This document shows, one piece after another, positions 32,499-41,686 of a DNA stretch of 64,000 nt. The position numbers and the translations under genes are program-made. Every line of letters starts with the position of its first letter. Position 1 is the first letter of the stretch. Origin of the DNA: an uncultured bacterium (GTDB lineage: Bacteria; Verrucomicrobiota; Lentisphaeria; Victivallales; UBA1829). The notes beneath the pieces are model-generated. The model did not search any database, had not been told where the DNA came from, and worked only from the letters and a program-made list of their open reading frames with translations. The DNA lies in the NCBI GenBank assembly GCA_900548385.1, contig URKJ01000015.1:26905-90904 (forward strand). Direction: 5' to 3'.

Positions 32499-33476
32499 AT
32501 GATGATCTACCCGGAAAACGCTGTTGTGCAGGCTCCGCTTGCGGGGCATACCGACATGCCGATGCGTCTTGCATCCCGCCGTCATGGCTGCCGCTATGCG
32601 TTTACGGAAATGATCGACGCCGGTTCGCTGGTATTCGGCAATCAGAAAACGCTGACTCTTGCACACCGTTCGCCCGATGAGGAGTTTCTCGGTATTCAGC
32701 TTGTCGGTTCCGATCCGGATCATCTGACGAAAGCCGTGGAGATCATCAACGGGCGGGACTATGATGTTCTGGACTTCAATCTCGGCTGTCCGGCTCCGAA
32801 AGTCGAACGCAAATGCGAGGGGATCGCGTTTGCTCTGCGGCGTCCGGATGAAGCGGTCCGCGCGTTTGAGCGGATTGTCCGGACCTCCCGCATTCCGGTG
32901 ACGGTGAAGACCCGGATTCAGGATCCGGTCGATCCGGAACCGACGGTCCGTTTTGCCCGGCGGCTGGAAGAAGCGGGCGCGCAGGCTCTGACTCTGCACG
33001 GTCGTGTAATGAAAGCGTTCTATTCCGGTCCGGTCGCGTTCGACGTGATCCGTGCGGTCCGCGAGGCTCTGAAAATTCCCGTGATTGCGAACGGCGGCAT
33101 TATGGAGGAGAGTTCTTTCCGGGAGATGCGGGAAAAGACCGGATGTTCGCGGGTGATGGTTGCGCGCGGATCGCTGGGCAATCCATGGATCTATTCCGAA
33201 CTTGGCAATCCGGAATATCAGCCGCCGACCGTGAAAGAGTTTGCGGATGAATTGGAGCGGCATATTCACGATATGACCGCGTTTTACGGCGGGGAACTCG
33301 GATTCCGGATCGGACGCAAGTGTATTCTGGAATATCTGCGCGGACGCGGCTATCACGGTTCCCTGCGGGCTTCCGCATCCTATATTTCCTCCGAAGCGGA
33401 TTTTCAGCGGATGATGGCGGAGGTCCGGAACGGTCCCGCCTCATTTCCGGACTCTCCGCGCCGTCTGCGGGAATGA
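32499..33476 (+). CDS. dus: tRNA-dihydrouridine synthase
   Basis: A 325-residue FMN enzyme that reduces uridines of tRNA. QAPLAGHTDMPMR opens the barrel, LDFNLGCPAPKV carries the catalytic Cys97, ALTLHGR and IPVIANGGIM are the flavin and phosphate loops, and VMVARGSLGNPWI follows. The ATG at 32499 lacks a clear ribosome site; translation may be coupled to fabF, which ends 13 bases earlier. Which of DusA, B or C it resembles is not settled. Confidence 0.9.
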   Translation: MMIYPENAVVQAPLAGHTDMPMRLASRRHGCRYAFTEMIDAGSLVFGNQKTLTLAHRSPDEEFLGIQLVGSDPDHLTKAVEIINGRDYDVLDFNLGCPAPKVERKCEGIAFALRRPDEAVRAFERIVRTSRIPVTVKTRIQDPVDPEPTVRFARRLEEAGAQALTLHGRVMKAFYSGPVAFDVIRAVREALKIPVIANGGIMEESSFREMREKTGCSRVMVARGSLGNPWIYSELGNPEYQPPTVKEFADELERHIHDMTAFYGGELGFRIGRKCILEYLRGRGYHGSLRASASYISSEADFQRMMAEVRNGPASFPDSPRRLRE

Positions 33477-33491
33477 CGGAGGATTTCCGGA

Positions 33492-33520
33492 TTGACAACT
33501 CTTTTTTCCTGTGCTACATT
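33492..33520 (+). promoter_or_regulatory. Promoter of the GldA-type ABC operon
   Basis: A perfect TTGACA (33492-33497) and TACATT (33515-33520) with a 17-base spacer, about 36 bases ahead of the ATG. Confidence 0.7.
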
Positions 33521-33555
33521 ACCGTTCAGTATAACCAGCAAAGCGATAATTTCCA

Positions 33556-34491
33556 ATGATAAAAGTTGAACATCTTTCCAGACGGTACGGCGCAAAACTT
33601 GCGCTGGACGATCTTTCGTTTACCGCGGAGAACGGCAGCGTGCTCGGATTCATCGGGCCGAACGGTGCGGGCAAATCCACTGCCATGCGGATGATCTGCG
33701 GGATTATGCCGCCTTCCTCCGGAAGCGTTGAGGTTTCCGGGATCTCTATTACCGGAAATCCGCGCGAAGCGAAAGAGAAACTCGGCTATCTGCCGGAAAA
33801 CGCTCCGCTTTATGCCGGGATGAACGTGAACGCATTCCTTCAATACTGCGGAAAAATGCGCGGCCTTTCCGGTGCGGAACTTCGTCGCGCGACCGATGAA
33901 TCCGTGGAGAAATGCCGTCTTCACGATGTTCTGCACGAGGAACTGGAAGCGCTTTCCAAAGGATTCAAACGGCGCGTCTGTCTGGCTCAGGCGATCATGC
34001 ATCATCCGGAAAACCTGGTTCTCGACGAGCCGACCGACGGACTGGATCCCGATCAGAAACGGGAGATCCGCGCGTTGATCCGGCAGATCCGGCAGGAGGC
34101 TGCCGTCATTGTTTCCACGCATATTCTGGAGGAAATCGACGCCGTGTGCGACAACGTTCTTGCGATCCGCGGCGGCCGCAAAGTGTTTTACGGGTCCACG
34201 CGCGAATTCCGGGCTCTTGATCCGGACGACGGTTCGCTTGAACTTCTGTTCGACCGTCTGCCGGAAGGTTTCACGGACCGGGTTTCCGGGTTCCGTCTGC
34301 TGGCGGTGGAATCTGTTGGAGAGGGGACGCTTGTGCGGATCATGCCCGGTGACGCAAACCATGCGGAGCTGATCGCCGCTTTGACCGCCGCCGCAAAAGC
34401 GGAGGGCGTGAAAGTGCTGCGCTGTGATTTTGTTTCGGGACGTCTGGAAAAGGTGTTTGCCGGTTTTGCGGATATGGAGGTGAAGGCATGA
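33556..34491 (+). CDS. ABC transporter ATP-binding protein (GldA-type)
   Basis: A 311-residue nucleotide-binding subunit. Walker A is GPNGAGKST, the signature is ALSKGFKRRVCLAQA, Walker B is LVLDEPTDGLDP, and the switch His lies in VSTHILEE. The roughly 100-residue C-terminal extension is typical of GldA/CcmA-like proteins. Its 4-bp overlap with the permease/GldG gene and the DUF4340 gene beyond form the gliding-associated-type ABC system that is common in non-gliding bacteria, where its cargo is unknown. Confidence 0.9.
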   Translation: MIKVEHLSRRYGAKLALDDLSFTAENGSVLGFIGPNGAGKSTAMRMICGIMPPSSGSVEVSGISITGNPREAKEKLGYLPENAPLYAGMNVNAFLQYCGKMRGLSGAELRRATDESVEKCRLHDVLHEELEALSKGFKRRVCLAQAIMHHPENLVLDEPTDGLDPDQKREIRALIRQIRQEAAVIVSTHILEEIDAVCDNVLAIRGGRKVFYGSTREFRALDPDDGSLELLFDRLPEGFTDRVSGFRLLAVESVGEGTLVRIMPGDANHAELIAALTAAAKAEGVKVLRCDFVSGRLEKVFAGFADMEVKA

Positions 34492-37142
34492 CGTTTCATC
34501 GGATCAAAGCGGTTGCCCTGCGGGAACTGTCCGCATCGGCGGCATCGCCTGCGGCGTGGGTGTTCCTGATCATCTTTCTGGTGCTGGCGGGATTCTGCGC
34601 ATTCGTCGCCGGCAATGTGTTTGCATCGGGGCAGGCGGATATTTCCCCGTTTTTCGATTGGATTCCGTATCTGTTCCTGCTGATCGTACCGGCGCTGGCA
34701 ATGCCGATGTGGGCGGAAGAGCGCCGGGTCGGAGTGTTTGAACTGACGCTTTCGTTTCCTGCGTCGCTGTGGGAACTGGTGATCGGAAAATATCTGGCGG
34801 GGATGATCCTGCTGGCGGTTGCGCTTCTGCTGACGTTCTCGATTCCGCTTACTGCATGGGTTCTCGGTTCGCCGGATACGGGGGCGATTCTCTGCGGATA
34901 CGCCGGAGCGCTGCTGCTCGGCTCGGTCTATCTGGCGATGTCGTCGTTCTGTTCGGCTCTCTCGCGCAGTCAGACGGCAAGTTTTCTGCTTTCGGTATTT
35001 CTCTGCGGCGTGTTTTTGTTCATCGGTCTGCCGTCGCTGCTCGGCATGGCGTCCGCGTGGCTGCCCGACTGGTTGACTGCGTCGATTGCATCCTGTTCGT
35101 TCCTGCCGAATTTTCAAGGGTATCAGAAAGGACTGATCGATAGCGCGGAGGTCGTGTATGCCGTGACGCTGACGGGACTGTTCCTGTCGCTGACCTGTTT
35201 CGTTTTGGAATTCGCTTCGTCGGGATTCGTTCTGCTGACCGCGCCGGGAGCATTTTCGGATCCCGCACTGCGCCGGGCGCTGAAGGCGCTTGTCCGTCGG
35301 AGTGCGTATGCACTGGTGCTGACCGTTGCGCTGAACATCATTGCCGGAACATGGCAGCTGCGTGTGGATGTGAGTTCCGACCGTGCTTATTCAATATCCG
35401 AAGCCGCCGCCCGGATTGCCGCTGATCCGGGAATGCCGGTGACGCTCCGGCTTTATGCCTCGTTTTCAAATCCCGCCATGCCCGCGCCGCTGAAAAAATA
35501 TGCGGAACGGGTCCGGTGGCTTCTGGAAGAGTTCGCCGCGGCGTCCAAAGGGCGCGTGTCGCTGATCGTGATCGACCCGGAACAGGATTCGATCGACGAG
35601 GAGGCGGCGATGATGGATTCGATTCTGCCGCGTCAGACAGCGGCGGGAGACCGCCTGTTTCTCGGCGTTTCGGCGACCCGTGCGGATTCCGTGGCGGCGA
35701 TTCCGTTCCTGGCTCCCGAACAGGAGGCTCTGCTGGAATATGAAATCGCGCGGATCGTGCTCAGCGCCGTGTCGGAGGAACGTCCGGCGGTCGGAGTAAT
35801 TTCCCCGCTGAAGGTGCTTGGCGTGAAAACCGATCTTTCCAGGATTCGCCAGTCGCCGTCTTCCGCGCCCGTGCGGATGGAACCCGCATGGTATACCATG
35901 TCCGAACTGTCGCGCAACTATGACCTGCGCGAGCTTGCGGAAGACGTTCCGGCGATTCCCGCGGATATCAAAGCGCTCCTGATCATCAATCCCGTGAAAC
36001 TGAGTCCGCGCACGCTGTATGCGATCGACCAGTTCCTGCTGCGCGGCGGCAAGGCGGCAGTGTTCCTTGATCCGCGTTCGTTCTATGCCGCGCTGAAATC
36101 ACGGACGGATTATTCTCTGCTCGACAAACTGGAATCGGATCTCCAGCCGCTTCTTCCCGCGTGGGGAATCGCCTGGAATCCCGCGATGATGGTTGCGGAT
36201 ATGGTTTCCGCTTACCGCAAGACTCTGCCGGACCGCATGGTGACGAATCCCATGGCACTGAACCTTGCGCCAGCCCGCATTACGCGCGCCAATCCGCTGT
36301 TTGCGAACCTGAATGAGATTTCGATGTACTTCACCGGATTCTTCCATATCGTTCCGCGCGAGGGTGTGGAATACGAGACTCTGCTGACATCGTCGCCGGA
36401 ATCGCAGATCGTCAGCTCTCTGCTCGGCAACCGCCCGGAACTGGTGATCAAGAATTTCAAGTCGGCGGACCGGGAATATCCGCTTGCCGTCCGTCTCCGC
36501 GGCCGTCTCAACACCGCGTATCCCGGCGGAGCGCCGGACCGTTCCGCGCTTCCCGCCGGCCATGCCCATCTTGCAAAAGGTGTGCGGGAGGCGGAAATCT
36601 ATCTGTTTTCCGACTCCGATATGCTGTTCAACGATGTGTGTGTGACCGCTTACAGCGATGCATTCGGTACACGGTCCTACAGACGGTCGAACGATAATGT
36701 CGCCATGCTTCAGAACGTGATGGAAAGCCTGACCGGCTCGCGGATGTTGGCGTCGATCCGCAACCGTGTTCCGATGAGCCGGCCTCTGACGAAGATCAAC
36801 ACGTTGAAAGCGGAAGCCGAACTCAAATATAAAAACCGGATTCTGGAACTGGAACGGGATTTTACGGAGGCGCAGGCGCGGCTTAATGCATTGAGACGCG
36901 CCGAGGAGACGCCGGATGCTCCCGGAGCGGCGGAGCGGCGGAAAGAGATGCGGTCATTTCAGCTGAAAGTCGCTTCCGCGCGCCGGGAACTCAAAGAGAT
37001 GCGCGCAAGTTTGAAAAGAGATCTGGACAGTCTTGACACCCGTATCAAGATCCTGAATATCATCGTGGTCCCCGCGCTTCTGGCGCTGATCGGGATCGGC
37101 TGGTCTGTAATCCGATTTTCCATAGGACGCCGTAAAAGATGA
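34488..37142 (+). CDS. GldF-GldG fusion: ABC permease plus Gldg-type periplasmic protein
   Basis: An 884-residue fusion. Residues 1-290 are an ABC-2-type permease with six or seven helices (PAWVFLIIFLVLAGF-like first helix, MPMWAEERRVGVFELTLSFP loop). A Gldg-type domain follows from about residue 295 (DVSSDRAYSISEAAARI, IDPEQDSIDEE, GVISPLKVLG, LLIINPVKLSPRTLYAIDQFLLRGGKAAVFLDP). Near the end is a coiled coil (about 790-855) and a last transmembrane helix. In Bacteroidota gldF and gldG are separate genes; here one polypeptide ties the transport core to its periplasmic partner. Confidence 0.85.
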   Translation: MTFHRIKAVALRELSASAASPAAWVFLIIFLVLAGFCAFVAGNVFASGQADISPFFDWIPYLFLLIVPALAMPMWAEERRVGVFELTLSFPASLWELVIGKYLAGMILLAVALLLTFSIPLTAWVLGSPDTGAILCGYAGALLLGSVYLAMSSFCSALSRSQTASFLLSVFLCGVFLFIGLPSLLGMASAWLPDWLTASIASCSFLPNFQGYQKGLIDSAEVVYAVTLTGLFLSLTCFVLEFASSGFVLLTAPGAFSDPALRRALKALVRRSAYALVLTVALNIIAGTWQLRVDVSSDRAYSISEAAARIAADPGMPVTLRLYASFSNPAMPAPLKKYAERVRWLLEEFAAASKGRVSLIVIDPEQDSIDEEAAMMDSILPRQTAAGDRLFLGVSATRADSVAAIPFLAPEQEALLEYEIARIVLSAVSEERPAVGVISPLKVLGVKTDLSRIRQSPSSAPVRMEPAWYTMSELSRNYDLRELAEDVPAIPADIKALLIINPVKLSPRTLYAIDQFLLRGGKAAVFLDPRSFYAALKSRTDYSLLDKLESDLQPLLPAWGIAWNPAMMVADMVSAYRKTLPDRMVTNPMALNLAPARITRANPLFANLNEISMYFTGFFHIVPREGVEYETLLTSSPESQIVSSLLGNRPELVIKNFKSADREYPLAVRLRGRLNTAYPGGAPDRSALPAGHAHLAKGVREAEIYLFSDSDMLFNDVCVTAYSDAFGTRSYRRSNDNVAMLQNVMESLTGSRMLASIRNRVPMSRPLTKINTLKAEAELKYKNRILELERDFTEAQARLNALRRAEETPDAPGAAERRKEMRSFQLKVASARRELKEMRASLKRDLDSLDTRIKILNIIVVPALLALIGIGWSVIRFSIGRRKR

Positions 37143-38215
37143 AACGAAAATTATCCATTCCGGTCATTGTTCTCTCCGTTGTCTGTCTTCTGGCGCTGAT
37201 CGCGCTGTTTCAGCGTTTCCAGACGCGCCGCCATTCCAGTGTTAAAACCGAAACCGCCGGGCTTCTGCCGAAGTTCCGGACGGAGGATGCGGCGGAGATC
37301 CGGATCTCCTGGCGCAAAACCGTTGCGACGCTGCGTCAGCGGAACGGAGAGTGGTTTGTGGTGGAACGCAACCTGCCTGCGGATCCGAAAAAAATCGCCG
37401 CGTTTCTGGAGGATGTTTCGTCGATCCGCCCGCTGAAGTTGATTTCTCCGGTTGACGACAAGACGCAGCTCCGGCTGCGCACGTTTGCGGACGGTTTCGG
37501 AACAGCCGTTCCCGGAATCCGCGTGGAGCTCAAGGACAGGGACAGCAAGCCGCTGATCGACCTGGTCATGGGACGCGGGCATTTTTTACCGGACGACTCC
37601 ACTCCGCCGGACCAGCGGGTTCCGAGCGGACGTTATTTCTCCGTGCGGAGCGGTGATGGTGCTCCGGTCGTGTTTCTTGCACCGAGTGTATTTGAAGATT
37701 ACCATCCGGTTCCCGGTTCCTGGCTGAAATACCCGGTGTTTGAAAATATCGCCGCGTCAATGAGCGTCACATGGCGGCAGCTTCCGATGGGAAAAGTGCT
37801 TTGGACGATCTCCCGCCGCGATCCGCGCCAGCCGTTTGAAGATGTATCCGGCGGACTCCGTCCGGTCTCGCGTCAGGGGGTGTCGTCGTTCTTCTCCGCA
37901 CTCTCCTACCGCTATTCCGTGGACGCGTTTCCGCGTTCGCATTACAGGGATCTGGAACCGGCGTTCGGCGAACTGATCGTGACGGATTACTACGGCGTGA
38001 GCCGGAGTCTGATTTTTCACCGTCTGAAAGGAGATGCGTCGAAAGTCGTATTTTCCCTGAGTGCCCGTATTTTCCGGCGGGTGAAAGTTCCCGGCGTGGA
38101 GCCGGAAAAAACGGTCCGGCGTTTTCTTTCCGCCGGAAAAGATATTTATTACGAGATGCCGGTTCAGATTTTCGAGCTTCTGACCGCCGCTCCGTTTGAA
38201 ACCAGAAAAAAATAA
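37139..38215 (+). CDS. DUF4340-domain membrane-anchored protein
   Basis: A 358-residue protein with one N-terminal membrane anchor (about residues 7-24) and a large extracytoplasmic beta-rich domain. NGEWFVVERNLPADPKKI, followed by a DLVMGRG segment and a YFSVRSGDGAPVVFLAPSVF-type strand pair, matches DUF4340 proteins, which typically follow Gldg genes. It overlaps the preceding stop by 4 bp and completes the three-gene ABC operon. Its role is unknown; it is probably an accessory of the transporter. Confidence 0.82.
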   Translation: MKRKLSIPVIVLSVVCLLALIALFQRFQTRRHSSVKTETAGLLPKFRTEDAAEIRISWRKTVATLRQRNGEWFVVERNLPADPKKIAAFLEDVSSIRPLKLISPVDDKTQLRLRTFADGFGTAVPGIRVELKDRDSKPLIDLVMGRGHFLPDDSTPPDQRVPSGRYFSVRSGDGAPVVFLAPSVFEDYHPVPGSWLKYPVFENIAASMSVTWRQLPMGKVLWTISRRDPRQPFEDVSGGLRPVSRQGVSSFFSALSYRYSVDAFPRSHYRDLEPAFGELIVTDYYGVSRSLIFHRLKGDASKVVFSLSARIFRRVKVPGVEPEKTVRRFLSAGKDIYYEMPVQIFELLTAAPFETRKK

Positions 38216-38227
38216 AGGACTCTGTCT

Positions 38228-38818
38228 GTGATTCACATTCTCAATACCCGCTACTGCCTGATGGACGATGTTCTGCAGCCTGAACCCGGTCGCCGGGTGG
38301 AACTTGATCTCGGCTGCGGCAGCGGCGGCTTCACGGTCGCTTTGGCGAAATCGAAACCGGATGCGCTGATCTTCGGGGCGGACGTAATGCTGGGACGGCT
38401 CCGCAAGGTGGAAAAACTGGGACGCCGCAACGGCGTTTCCAATATGGAACTCCTGCGCGTCGAAGCGCGCCACCTGATGTCGATCATCATTCCTGACAAT
38501 TATTTCGACCGGGTGCATATTCTGTGTCCCGATCCGTGGCCGAAACACAAGCACAAGGGAAACCGCCTGATGTCTTCGGATTTCATGATTCATCTTTTCC
38601 GGGTGCTGAAACCCGGCGGAGTCCTGCATTTTGCGACCGATGATCCGGACTATATGGAATCGACCCGTAAAAATCTGGAGGAATCGGAATTGTTTGACGA
38701 TCTTCCCGCTTCCGCTCTGGAGGATGTGAAAGAGTTCAAAACCGATTTTGAACGCGATTGGCTTGCGATCGGCCGGACCGTCCCGCATATAGCGCTTTCT
38801 CCGCGCAAAAGCAGCTGA
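38228..38818 (+). CDS. trmB: tRNA (guanine-N7-)-methyltransferase
   Basis: A 196-residue SAM-dependent enzyme that methylates G46 of tRNA. ELDLGCGSGGFTVALA is the SAM loop and ILCPDPWPKHKHKGNRLMSSDF the TrmB signature. The start is GTG with AAAGGA 9 bases upstream. It faces the MsbA-like gene convergently, 12 bases away. Confidence 0.92.
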   Translation: MIHILNTRYCLMDDVLQPEPGRRVELDLGCGSGGFTVALAKSKPDALIFGADVMLGRLRKVEKLGRRNGVSNMELLRVEARHLMSIIIPDNYFDRVHILCPDPWPKHKHKGNRLMSSDFMIHLFRVLKPGGVLHFATDDPDYMESTRKNLEESELFDDLPASALEDVKEFKTDFERDWLAIGRTVPHIALSPRKSS

Positions 38819-38830
38819 CGCCGGAGTCCG

Positions 38831-40591
38831 TCAGAAGTTGTGCATGTCGTACAGCTTCCGGTAATAGCCGTTGCGTGCGATGAGTTCGCTGTGCGAACCG
38901 CTTTCAATGATTCTGCCGTCTTTCAGACAATAGATCCGGTCAACGTGCTTGACCGTCGAAAGACGGTGCGCAATGATGATCGCTGTTCTGTCGCGGCAGA
39001 GCTCTTCCATTGATTGCCGGATCAGCTCTTCCGATTCGTTGTCCAGTGCGCTGGTGGCTTCGTCGAAGATCAGCAGCGGCGGATTTTTCAGAAAAACGCG
39101 CGCAACGGAGATGCGCTGACGCTGTCCGCCGGAAAGTTTGATGCCGCGTTCACCGGTTTGCGTGTTGAATCCATCGGGGAGCGCTTCCACAAAATCCAGC
39201 ACATTGGCGCGCCGCGCGGCTTCCCGCACCTCTTCATCCGTGGCGTCGGGCCTGCCGAACAGAATGTTTTCCCGGATCGGCACATCGAACAGAAACGCCG
39301 ATTGCTGAACGATGCCGATATTGCGGCGCAGCTCTTTCTGAGCGAATTCACGGATGTCGGTTCCGTCGATGAGGACCGAACCGGAAGTGACATCGTAGAA
39401 ACGGGGGATCAGTGCGGCGACTGTTGATTTTCCCGCACCCGATTCGCCGACCAGCGCCACGGTTGTTCCCGCCTCAATACGGAAGGAGATATGTTCCAGA
39501 ACATCGGAATCGGGACGCGACGGATAATAGAAAGAGACGTCGCGGAATTCCACTTCTCCGCGGAGTTTTTCCGGCTTTACGGGCGATGGCGGATCCTGCA
39601 GGTCCGGCGCTTCCAGAATAACTTCGCGGAACCGTTCAAACGCGGCGGATGCCTGCTGAAACTGTTCCGTGAAGTTCAGAACACGCATCATCGGCATTGT
39701 GATGTAACGGGAATACATGAAGAACGCAATAATCTGCGGGATTTCCGCTTTCTGATAGTACGCGAGCAGCGCTCCCGCTCCGATGAAAAGCAGGGAGTAG
39801 GACTGGATCAGCAGCATCACGCCTGAATGAAACGACGCCATTGTCGCGTAAACATCCTCTTTCGCTGTCAGGAACGAACTGTTCACGAGATTGAATTTGC
39901 GGATTTCCATTGTCTCGTTGGTGAAGGATTTGACCTCACGGACACCCTGAATGGAATTTTCCACACTGCGGTTGATTTCCGCGATTTTTTCCCGGACTCT
40001 GCGGAAGCCGCGGCGCATACGGGATTGAAAGATGGACCCCCAGATCAGGATGAACGGCAGGGGGATCAGCGTGATCGCCGCCAGCAGCGGGTTCATGTAA
40101 AACATCACAGCAAAAGCGCCGGTCAGCGTAAGAATGGAGACCGCGAGGTCCTCCGGCGCATGATGCGCCGTTTCCGCCAGCATGGTCAGGTCGTTGGAGA
40201 TGCGGGACATGATGTGCCCCGTTTTAGTCCGGTCAAAGTAATTGAACGAGAGGCGCTGAAGGTGGACGAAGAGGTCCTGCCGCATCTGTGCCTCCATGCG
40301 TGCTCCGAGGATATGTCCCCAGCGCAGGCTGACGTAATCGGCTGCCGCGATCAGAAGTGTCAGTACAAGAAGCACTCCCGCCGCAGCCAGAATGCCTATG
40401 AGCTCCATGCGCGGCAGGTAGTCGTTGAATACCCGGTAGACGACCATCGGCAGCAGAACCGTCAATCCCGCCTGTGACAGGATTGCGGCGGCATCGGCGG
40501 CGGCAAGCCCTTTGAACGGCTTGTAATACGCGGCAAACGCTTTGACGTTTTGCCAGATCATCCGTGCTGTGGCCGTCTTTCCGGGTGACAT
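38831..40591 (-). CDS. MsbA-like ABC exporter (fused permease and ATPase)
   Basis: A 586-residue half-transporter. Six helices fill the first 310 residues; from about 340 the ATPase has GESGAGKST (Walker A), LSGGQRQRISVAR (signature), LLIFDEATSALD (Walker B) and AHRLSTVKHVD (switch His). Lipid A flippases and multidrug exporters share this layout; with a Gram-negative-like envelope an MsbA role is plausible but not proven. The start lies 2 bases after the fabK stop. Confidence 0.88.
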   Translation of the reverse strand: MSPGKTATARMIWQNVKAFAAYYKPFKGLAAADAAAILSQAGLTVLLPMVVYRVFNDYLPRMELIGILAAAGVLLVLTLLIAAADYVSLRWGHILGARMEAQMRQDLFVHLQRLSFNYFDRTKTGHIMSRISNDLTMLAETAHHAPEDLAVSILTLTGAFAVMFYMNPLLAAITLIPLPFILIWGSIFQSRMRRGFRRVREKIAEINRSVENSIQGVREVKSFTNETMEIRKFNLVNSSFLTAKEDVYATMASFHSGVMLLIQSYSLLFIGAGALLAYYQKAEIPQIIAFFMYSRYITMPMMRVLNFTEQFQQASAAFERFREVILEAPDLQDPPSPVKPEKLRGEVEFRDVSFYYPSRPDSDVLEHISFRIEAGTTVALVGESGAGKSTVAALIPRFYDVTSGSVLIDGTDIREFAQKELRRNIGIVQQSAFLFDVPIRENILFGRPDATDEEVREAARRANVLDFVEALPDGFNTQTGERGIKLSGGQRQRISVARVFLKNPPLLIFDEATSALDNESEELIRQSMEELCRDRTAIIIAHRLSTVKHVDRIYCLKDGRIIESGSHSELIARNGYYRKLYDMHNF

Positions 40592-40593
40592 GG

Positions 40594-41619
40594 TTATACC
40601 AGTTTGGAACGGACAAGCGCGAGTTCCGCTTCCGCATCGGTAAGCAGTTCGCTGACGAGTTCTTTGATCGGGACGATTCTGTCAACGAGTCCGACGGACT
40701 GACCCGCCATCAGCGAGCCGTTGTCGGTATCGCCGTCAATAGCGGCTTTGCGGAGTGCGCCGATCCAGAATTTTTCAACCTGTTCCTGCGCTTCCTGACG
40801 ATGGATTTCTCCGGCTTCCAGTTTCTTGAGCAGAGCCAGCTGGAGCTTGCCGAATTCATCCGTTCCCTTGTTGCGGAGCGCACGGACCGCGACAACGGGA
40901 AGTCGGGAATCGAACTGAGGCGTGGAAACGGCGTCGCGTGCATTCGCTTTGCTGAACACTTCCTTGAATTTCGGATGGACTTTGCATTCGTCGGTCATGA
41001 CGAATCTTGTTCCGAGCTGAGCGCCGGCCGCTCCCATCAGCAGTGTATGCGCGATCATCTTTCCGGTTGCGATTCCGCCCGCACAGAACATCGGGATCTG
41101 ATCCGCAAAACGGAACAGAACCTGCTGCATCAGGACTACGGAGGAGACGTGACCGATATGGCCGCCCGCCTCACTGCCTTCCAGAATGATGGCGTCCGCA
41201 CCGAACTTGATCATGCGTTCCGCAATGGAGACCGTGGAGGCGAAGCAGAGGACTTTCGCGCCGGTTTCCTTGGCGGCGATCACTTCTTTTTCTTTCGGGA
41301 AACTGCCTGCAAAGATGATGTAAGGGACTTTGACCTCTTTCAGCATTGCAAGATGATTCAGATAAGCGGGAGCGATCGTGATCAGATTCACCGCGAACGG
41401 ATTTTTCGTCAGTGAGCGGGTTTGTTCGATCTGCTGGCGCAGAATATCCGTGGGGGCGTTGCCGCCGGCAAGACAGCCGAAGCAGCCGGAATTGCTGACC
41501 GCGGCGACGAGGTTGGGTTCCGACACCCAGGTCATCGCTCCGCAGAGGATCGGGTACTTGCACTGGAGAAAATCGCTTCCCCGTTTCATCAGCGGTTCCA
41601 AATATTTGAGTTCCGACAT
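40594..41619 (-). CDS. fabK: FabK-type FMN enoyl-ACP reductase / nitronate monooxygenase family
   Basis: A 341-residue FMN barrel protein. The start at 41619 (MSELKYLEPLMKRG) has AGGAGA 7 bases upstream; the frame beyond it is noncoding. YPILCGAMTWVSEPNLVAAVSN, GGNAP, the AIILEGSEAGGHIGH loop with the catalytic His, and FCAGGIATGKMIAHTL and GAAGAQLGTRFV for phosphate binding are FabK features. It would reduce enoyl-ACP in place of FabI, which fits fabF and accA in the window. Nitronate monooxygenase activity is the alternative within the same family. Confidence 0.78.
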   Translation of the reverse strand: MSELKYLEPLMKRGSDFLQCKYPILCGAMTWVSEPNLVAAVSNSGCFGCLAGGNAPTDILRQQIEQTRSLTKNPFAVNLITIAPAYLNHLAMLKEVKVPYIIFAGSFPKEKEVIAAKETGAKVLCFASTVSIAERMIKFGADAIILEGSEAGGHIGHVSSVVLMQQVLFRFADQIPMFCAGGIATGKMIAHTLLMGAAGAQLGTRFVMTDECKVHPKFKEVFSKANARDAVSTPQFDSRLPVVAVRALRNKGTDEFGKLQLALLKKLEAGEIHRQEAQEQVEKFWIGALRKAAIDGDTDNGSLMAGQSVGLVDRIVPIKELVSELLTDAEAELALVRSKLV

Positions 41620-41686
41620 TGTTTGCTCTCCTTTGTTGTTAGAAGCAAAATAGTAGACGGTACTATACACCCCGAAGGTCGGTTTT